NCBI GenBank assembly: GCA_947579665.1
Contig: OX388351.1
Coordinates: 59,094,939 to 59,158,938, forward strand
Origin: Sympetrum striolatum
Lineage: Eukaryota; Arthropoda; Insecta; Odonata; Libellulidae
Length of the DNA: 64,000 nt
Direction of reading: 5' to 3'
Shown: piece after piece, positions 57,470 to 64,000 of the stretch
Layout: every line of letters starts with the position of its first letter
Position numbering within the stretch: the stretch's first letter is position 1
Made by a program: the position numbers and the translations under genes
Notes under the pieces: model-generated
What the model saw: the letters and a program-made list of their open reading frames with translations, nothing else
The model's database searches: none
Told to the model about the DNA's origin: nothing

Positions 57470-57795
57470 TTTACGCGATTAGCAATTCTTCCGTGATCAC
57501 GTTATCACTAAACGGGCGAGGTGTAGGGATGTAGATCGGGATGCAGTTAACAGATGGCACTACCGTGACCGAGAGCAGGAGGATGGAAAAGGAAGAAAAG
57601 AAGAAGAACAAAGAGGGGTTGGAAGGGAAGGAAGTGATGTCAGTCGATCGGTATGCCGGCTTTCGCCCCACACAACCGGTTGGGAACGGGGTGAAGAGGT
57701 GAGCTCAAGGAAGGGGATGGAAAAATATGAGAAAAAGTTGGCGAAGGAGGCTGGAGAAAAACGAGTAAGATTATTGGAGGGTAAGGTAGGACTTT
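57470..57795. other. Purine-rich plus strand, CpG-containing, no gene
   Basis: A long A+G-rich run (about 57570-57640 and 57690-57795). The minus frame 57471-57671 is Ser/Phe/Pro-rich because of it. Confidence 0.4.
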
Positions 57796-57799
57796 CCTT

Positions 57800-59380
57800 A
57801 TGAAGCGGGGATGTATCGAATAAGAGGAAGAGAAGTTTTCGGGGAGAGATTTTGGGAAAGCGGTATACGTAATGTGGCCCTTATTTATTCGTTCCGTGTG
57901 AGAAGATTAGCTGAGGGGACTAAGAGGGATAAATTATTTTTTGCGGATTTTCTTCGTTATTCTCATAACTTGTCGCTGTATACTTGGGGTTCGTAAACTG
58001 AGGCCCCGAGGAGCAATGTGGCCCTGAAAGAGTTGGAATTTTATTTTCAGGAATTAGAAATATTACAGAGAATCCCGATTCCCATGATGATAATAATGTG
58101 CATATTTGGTATTATTAAAAATACATGTTATATTAATTACCCCATTCCATTCAAAACGACCTGCAGTTATATCGATTATGGATGTCGCGGCTGCATGGGA
58201 ATGCATCGCATAATAATTATATGAGTAATAATAATTCTCCGCATCTGATGCTCGCTGTACACCTGAAATTTTAGAGCGCCATATTTTAACGGAATTTATC
58301 CGCGTATCTCCTTAATTGTCGAAAATACTGAGGTTATTAATTTTCATACGTGCTTAAAATCTTACATGTAAAATATTTATTGATTTTTAACAAAACTTTA
58401 TTATTATAACGTACACAAATGATCCTAAAGATCCAGGCCGCTTATCAGCTTCCTTCCCCTCATATGCGATTTGTAATTTTGGTAATCTCTCAATACATAT
58501 ACGACCTAATTATAAATTGTGGGACTTGTAAGCCGGATTCATTTTCTGATAGCTTACATTTCCATTTATTTGATTCTTTGGTAGCTTGGCTAAATGTAAA
58601 TTTTACCTAAACTGAGTATAGAAAGATTGTATGCATTACCTGTTACCTCTTTCCCTCCCACCCATTCCAGCACCTATGTTGTCATAAATTAGAGGTTCAA
58701 ATCAAAAACTGTACAAAGCGGTTCCCTTAATAATATACTTATGCCCTTTACAAATTTGTTTCTTAGCGTCTCTGACTTCTTGGCCCAAGGATCATGTTTT
58801 TAATGAATTACAGGCTACACGATTCACTGAGGGGTGTTATAGGATAAAACATCTATAAGACGGGGAAGGATCAGTAATCAGATGGAATTGCGAGGTTAAA
58901 TATCGAATATAAAAGGTACTAAATATGAACGCCCTGAGAAAATATTCCCGTTTTTAATGAAGTTTTAGCTTCTTATGGAAAAGGAAAAGAGCGAATAATT
59001 GTAGTAGTAGTAGTATTAAGGGTTATAATGTGCCTCTACAGCAAAGGTCATGTTGCACCATATACAAAGGAGATATATGTATCATGATATTATATTTTTA
59101 ACATAAATAAAAAAATAGGTACTTCTTTTCCTAATTAATGCCCTGTTGCTCAAATTCAGAGTTTATCCAGCAGTCCGATTTGTTTTAGAAGAATAATTAT
59201 TGAATTAATGGGTATATTTCCTTATGGTTTACACTTAAAATCCTCTTAGTAAACACTCCCATCGATAGGTATGCATTAAACAATTTCAAAGTTTATCAAA
59301 ATTGCTTTTCACATAAATATCGATACTGAGTTGTTTATATATGGAAGAGTTTCCTTACTTCATAAAACACATATTGCGGA
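57800..59380. other. No gene seen
   Basis: Mostly A+T-rich. 57811-57996 is open on the plus strand with Arg-rich content but no motif. Confidence 0.45.
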
Positions 59381-59384
59381 TATA

Positions 59385-59680
59385 AAGGTTTGGCAAAAAG
59401 CAATAGAAGGAAATGGGAATGAAGAAATGAGGAAAAAGGAGTCCGAAAGAATCGATATGAGGGTCGTGGAGATGAAAGTGAAGCAGGTCTCGATAGAAAG
59501 AGAAAGAGGCAGATTGAAGGCAAGTGAAAGAGATATAGATGGAAATGAGATTTGCGATGAGATATGGGAGAGAAGGATATTCCTCAGCTGCGAAGATGGT
59601 GGCTTAGAAAAGGCCTCTCCTTTTGCACTCATTCCCAAGAGGGGCGAGAAAACTTTTATACGCCTCTTTCTCTTCTCGTA
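59385..59680. other. Purine-rich block open on both strands, no gene recognised
   Basis: Plus frame 59331-59681 (116 codons) is Glu/Lys/Arg-rich with a central charged stretch (about residues 30-75) that could form a helix. The minus frame 59360-59806 (148 codons) is Ser/Phe/Leu-rich. Mutual openness over 300 bp points to composition and not to coding. Confidence 0.35.
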
Positions 59681-59689
59681 AATCTCCGA

Positions 59690-61090
59690 ATACATCGATT
59701 TTTTGGGAGAAATCTGCTTTACCGTATGTAAAGGGCACCATACTTGTGTTACCATGCAAATTAGAAAGTAAAATATCACTGTGCGGTATTGGCGAAGGCA
59801 GCGCAAGAGAAGCTCAAAATGCTTCCCCCACTGTGTGCAGTCCTGAGTGGTTTGAACTCCTATCGCTATTTACTATTATCAAAAAAATCTCTGGAGAGGA
59901 ATGAGGATTACTAGGAAATATGAGGAGTGAGGCAGTTTTACGTCACTATACTCAGCGTGTAATGAAGGCTAAATGTAGAAAAAGTGCGGTACAATGACTC
60001 CAAGATTAACACTCTTCATTGCGTTCAGTGACCAAAGGATTGCATGATTCAGCATCATTCACGAGGAGCGTATGAGCAAGACTGAGAGTAGAGTTAATGA
60101 TTATATTTGTTAAGAGTCAATTGTACATTTTTTTGTAGAGTTAATTGTATATTTTTATTTATTCCATGCCAAAAGACAAGTAAAACACACTTCATCCATC
60201 ACGGTAGAAGAAACGAAAATGACGCACTAATTATGAAATACTTCTTGCTGAATATTTTCTGGAAAGGCAAAAACTACTACTCTTCTACACTGTTTTTGAA
60301 ATAAAATCTAAAATACTAACATGTTTGAATTCCGTTTTTTCTTATTTCTCGTCTACCGCCTTAAATTTTAATATTCATCCAAACATTTATTGATTCCAGG
60401 TATAGCTATTTGGTCAAAACCACAGCCATCGCTTATTAATTATATATTTTATAAAATATAAACAGACACTATTCATTATCATCTCTATAGGCTGTTTACT
60501 TCAAATTTTGATTGTATCGAATTAAGTGGCTCAGTTGTTTTCCTTAATTTAATTACGTAAAAAATTTTAAACAATTCATCAAAAACAGAAAGCCACCTTA
60601 TACAACCAAATAAGTCAATGCAACTGATTTCCAATGACTTTAAAGGTTGTACTACTGAACAAAACTTAATAAATACCATCGTATTGACAAAAGAACTTGC
60701 CAAATACGTAAAAGTAACATTTAGGCAGAAAGACAGAAAGAAATGAAATATTTTTTGGTATAATTTGTTAATAAAGACGCTATTTTACTGTATGTGTTTG
60801 GTATGAAATTATTACGCATATTCGTTGCCTTAATCTCTATCAATCAATAAGCATTTTAGTCAACATTGGTCTACGATAGCTTTCACTTTTGTAATTTTTG
60901 GTAAGAAGGATATAGTATAGTAGGATATAGTACTACTATATAATACTAGAAATTAGTGGAATTCATTATGAAAATTAATATTTATTTTTCTTTTGAAGAG
61001 CAATAGGAATGAAATTTTTGGTGTTTTAATTTGTTAGCGAAATGGAAAGTGACGCTATAATGGGAAAGTTCTTACCGCAGCTCTGAACCA
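59690..61090. other. No gene seen; weak short duplication
   Basis: A segment at about 60738-60790 (GAAATGAAATATTTTTTGG, TAATTTGTTA, GACGCTAT) resembles 61007-61060 (GGAATGAAATTTTTGG, TTAATTTGTTA, GACGCTAT) about 270 bp away. The rest is A+T-rich. Confidence 0.4.
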
Positions 61091-61094
61091 ATTA

Positions 61095-61400
61095 AAATTT
61101 CCTTTTTTAGCCAATGAGAGGTTTACTACTAAATCTTTCGATTAGACGCGTAATCCAGCGTCTTTCCTTCATCGGATCTTATCCTCTCGATCGCACACTT
61201 TTTGTAAACATTTCTCAGACGGAGCAATCGTTTTGTTTTCCTCTCCCCATTATTCAATCGTTTTTCACGCCCCTCTCATCTGTCGCACTTCTTCCTCGAT
61301 TCTGATCTTATCTTTCCATTCAAATTTCTCTTTTTCCTCACACAAACCTCAGACTCTTCCCGTCTGATCTGCTCAGCGTCTCTCAAAAGACGTGCATTAT
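61095..61400. other. G+C-richer block, no gene
   Basis: A pyrimidine-rich, CpG-containing patch with a 63-codon plus frame of no recognised family. AGCCAATGAG near 61109 is a CCAAT-like motif. Confidence 0.3.
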
Positions 61401-61409
61401 TTATGTTCT

Positions 61410-62420
61410 AAATATCTCAAAATACTACTGCCACATCACGAGATGGCTTTTGCTCAGGCAGAGAAAAGTAATCATTCAGATATATTCAGTTGGATAACTC
61501 AGAGAATAACTCCATAATGTCCATTCTCCTTATCATAAATCTAAGTTGCGTTGTAAGAAAGAGCGATTAATAAATATCACGATAATCTAATGAATATTAA
61601 GTTTATCATCGTAAGCTTATTGAAGTACGTATGTCTCTCATCGTTATTCATCCTCCTTTAACGATTTCTATAATCAATATAGAGTTTAAAGAAATGTACA
61701 AAAAATATAAGCTGTAGAAAATAATAAGAGTTACTTCTAGTCTTGGAGCTCGTTCGGTATTTACAGTATATTTAATTGGTATAGATGGTTTGTTAGTATC
61801 AAACAGTGTTCATTACATTTTCATATTCATTTTAATGATGGTGTATTTTAAAAACACATATTTATTTTTTTTGTTTTATCCGTTGGTTATTTAAAATATT
61901 TGTAACCGCGTCAGTGATGAGATAGAAAAACTTTAGATATAATTAGGCTTGATTCATGCAATTTTCCTGTGTTCAGTTCTTTCTTTCGTTTAAATTTTTT
62001 TCAGTTTTGGAAATCGTATATGACCCATGATTCAATAGAAAAAAAAACAAATAGGAAAACCTAAAATTGTATACTCGATTGTAACTGTAAATGAGTCATT
62101 TGTGGAAAACAAGAAATTTTCACAAAATATATATAATTTATAATACAGAATATAATATTTTGTGAAAATTTTGCATAGTCATTTCCAGTGTACCACATTT
62201 AAATAAAAACAAGTAATGAAAGTATTTAGAAGAAGCAACGTATGAAGTACGGGTACTGAGATGTGAAGATGGCAAGTAATATAAGGAGTTCTCAAAAGAA
62301 GACTAGCATCATAAGAAAGTGTGTTCGAAATGGAAAATAGATTAGGGAGAAACGATCCACAAGAGAGAGAGAAAGATGAAGAAAGTTAATAGCTGCCTAG
62401 GGGAGGGAGGAAAGAGAGTA
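61410..62420. other. No gene seen; A+T-rich
   Basis: Contains the hairpin at 62114-62171, listed separately; otherwise empty. Confidence 0.5.
62114..62171. repeat. Perfect 17-bp inverted repeat (hairpin)
   Basis: AAATTTTCACAAAATAT (62114-62130) pairs exactly with ATATTTTGTGAAAATTT (62155-62171) around a 24-nt A+T-rich loop. Confidence 0.85.
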
Positions 62421-62429
62421 AGTCATGCG

Positions 62430-62650
62430 GCATTCTCGAGTTATCTATTGCTGCGGGAATATTAATAAAGTCTGTTGGCTGCGGCGGAAGATATTGGTAC
62501 GTTCATTTTTCCACGCCGCTGAAGTCAAAATATTTTGGTCGTCGAAAAAGTTATTCGACTCAAAATGGTAGGTGAGGGAATTCCGTTGGAGATTTCTCTA
62601 TCGTTGGGGGAATAAACGACGGTTGGAATTTCAAAATATATTTGAAATAA
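62430..62650. other. CpG-containing island, no gene
   Basis: Short G+C rise with several CpG (62435-62620) and no frame of note. Confidence 0.3.
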
Positions 62651-62875
62651 GAGCTATTCTTTCACGAGCATGCTACGATTGAGATACACCGCTTCCGATA
62701 AAATACCCCGAGGAAGATTGATCTTCAAAATAAAGTCGTTCTTTCGATATTGTCAAAGCACCAAACCATTGTTTGTCAAAGCCATTGTGTAACTGAAAAT
62801 TGATGATTTTCAATTCCAGTGATAATGAAAGTTTTAAAGAAAGGAAATTTGGAACTCGGTTGTTAATGAATTAGG

Positions 62876-63112
62876 GGTTTAAAATCTACGAAAGCTGTCT
62901 TTGTCGGCGTTTCACGTATCATTCACCGGTATTCGGAGAAAACAAGAAAGGATCACGGCACTTTTAAGAATACTCAAAGCATTTTTCGGGAGCTATGCTT
63001 CCATTCTCAAGGGCGTGTTCTTAAAAGTGCGGTGATTCTTTCTTGTTTTCTCCGAATGCCGATAAATGAGACGAGGAACGCCATCAAAGACAGCCATTGG
63101 AGATTTAAAACC
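62876..63112. repeat. Fold-back element with ~95-bp inverted arms
   Basis: The left arm (62876-62971) begins GGTTTAAAATCT, then GCTGTCTTTGTCGGCGTTTC, CACCGGTATTCGGAGAAAAC and AAGAAAGGATCACGGCAC, ending TTTTAAGAA. The right arm (63019-63112) is its reverse complement with scattered mismatches and one or two small gaps. A loop of about 47 nt separates them. I see no coding sequence, no obvious target duplication, and no match to a superfamily I know. One-armed relatives lie at 5935-6035 and 13861-13946. Confidence 0.85.
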
Positions 63113-63119
63113 TCCACTT

Positions 63120-63750
63120 ATAAGTGATTAAAGCTGTTAAATTGTTTGATCCCTCAGTAGGTTATGATCGTAAGTTTTTCTTTATTTCTAGAGGAAGATT
63201 TAAATTAAAGGAATTACGTTCACCCGTGCGCACGCGGTGAGACCGTCCGTCTTTCTCGTGACAAAGAAGCAACGCACGCACGCGACCAATTTCCCGAGTT
63301 TAAAACCGGAGACGTTAAGTTTTCTCGTGTGCTGCCTGAAAAATTCCTTCCACGTTCCTTTCCCTCCAAGTGTCCTTTCTTTCTCATCTTCCCTCGCATT
63401 CGTTTTCTTTCTCGCTACTTTAGCGCTGTTTTCGCTCTTCCCGATGTGTTCCCTCGACCTGTTTTCATTTCCTCTGTCATATTTTGTTACTTAGAGTTAC
63501 CTAAATGTCAATGTTATATAAAATTTTGACTAGTACATACTGTATGCATTATTTTGATACTGTTTTTTATAATATTCTTTTATTTTTCCTGATAATGTAC
63601 GTTTTCCTTGTTTTTCTATTTTGTTTTTTTATGTTACTTTGTATATTGCTATCTCTTTCTAAATGTTAACTGATTCTTATGTATGTATCGCATGTAAGTA
63701 CTTATTGGTAGTGTATTTATTTATTTTTGAATGTTTTTCTCTTCTCTTAT
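63120..63750. other. CpG-containing, pyrimidine-rich patch (63225-63480) then A+T-rich DNA
   Basis: Two plus frames (63237-63494, 63329-63529) overlap in different phases over the pyrimidine-rich patch and have no motif. The following A+T-rich stretch may be the upstream part of the LINE whose tail starts at 63757. Confidence 0.4.
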
Positions 63751-63756
63751 CTTTTA

Positions 63757-63992
63757 GCTATTACTATCGGTAGGTTTGCGCAGGTTTTTCACAACCCCCT
63801 TCTTTGTGGGTGTTTTCCTGCATTGGATTTTTTTTTCCTAAGAATCTCTTTGGTTTTTTACATCCACAATTCTTCTAATTTTTTCTTCTTCTAATTTCAT
63901 AATTAATGACGATGGGTTGGATGGAAGAAGAGACTTTTAAGTCTCAATCTCGCCCAAATAAAGACGATTTATTATTATTATTATTATTATGT
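63757..63992 (+). mobile_element. LINE family A 3' UTR with ATT tail (best copy)
   Basis: CTATTACTATCGGTAGGTTT starts the segment shared with 29455-29675 and 45122-45362. It continues GCGCAGGTTTTTCAC, CCCCTTCTTTGTGGGTGTTT and GGGTTGGATGGAAGAAGAG, then CTTTTAAGTCTCAATCTCGC. It ends CCAAATAAAGACG and an (ATT)n run (63969-63991). A palindromic ACTTTTAAGT lies just before the tail. No coding sequence is recognised upstream. Confidence 0.75.
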
Positions 63993-64000
63993 AATCTTCT

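Noticed and set aside
59360..59806. 148-codon minus and 116-codon plus frames
   Set aside because: Both strands are open over the same purine-rich tract, as expected from composition; neither shows a domain.
1..64000. Bacterial or phage origin with operons or a defence system
   Set aside because: No long open frames, no ribosome-binding-site/ORF arrangement, and abundant animal-type LINE, hAT, Tigger and mariner remnants.

Overview
This 64-kb window reads as nuclear DNA of a eukaryote, most likely an arthropod and probably an insect. It is A+T-rich, has only short open frames, and is littered with decayed animal-type transposons: non-LTR retrotransposon (LINE) ends, hAT, Tigger/pogo and mariner-type DNA elements, tRNA-derived SINE-like pieces and possible Penelope-like ends. 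There is no operon-like packing, no rRNA and no intact tRNA gene. I cannot name the species. I found no intact protein-coding gene. The longest open frames (up to 196 codons) are low-complexity or lie in pyrimidine- or purine-rich islands, and I recognise none of them as a host protein family.

Layout. 0-9 kb holds two LINE C-terminal reverse-transcriptase fossils (2.6 and 4.6-5.1 kb), a one-armed copy of a fold-back repeat (5.9 kb), a possible exon-like frame (6.67 kb), a candidate recursive splice site (7.06 kb) and a minus-strand LINE end (8.0-9.0 kb). 11.8-14 kb is a nest of elements: a LINE end, a non-autonomous Tigger element with a transposase remnant, a candidate MITE and another fold-back half copy. 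14.7-24 kb is mostly featureless apart from an (AT)30 tract, possible Penelope-like ends and a second candidate recursive splice site (17.22 kb). 24.9-26.8 kb has a TIR-only mariner MITE and a 178-bp tandem repeat followed by a microsatellite and a terminal hairpin. 28-30.4 kb has a local diverged duplication and LINE tails. 32.3-34.3 kb has two copies of one LINE family, the second split by a hAT-like element. 38.6-42.4 kb has a degenerate coding block, SINE-like elements and a LINE with an Asn-coding microsatellite. 45-46 kb has more LINE tails. A third candidate recursive splice site lies at 49.02 kb, an RNase-H-type LINE end at 50.9-51.1 kb, a local duplication at 52.8-53.4 kb, a hAT MITE with perfect target duplications at 54.9-55.2 kb, the intact fold-back element at 62.9-63.1 kb and a LINE tail at the right edge.

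Interpretation. The three AG|GTAAG sites with strong pyrimidine tracts all lie on the plus strand. They suggest, but do not prove, that the window lies inside a very long intron of a plus-strand gene and that CpG-containing islands of roughly 200-700 bp scattered through the A+T-rich background are its candidate regulatory elements. The alternative is an ordinary intergenic repeat-rich region. No clear defence, metabolic or other multi-gene system is present. The most novel items are the fold-back family, the 178-bp repeat/hairpin element, the tRNA-like unit enclosed by an inverted repeat, and the candidate splice ratchets.
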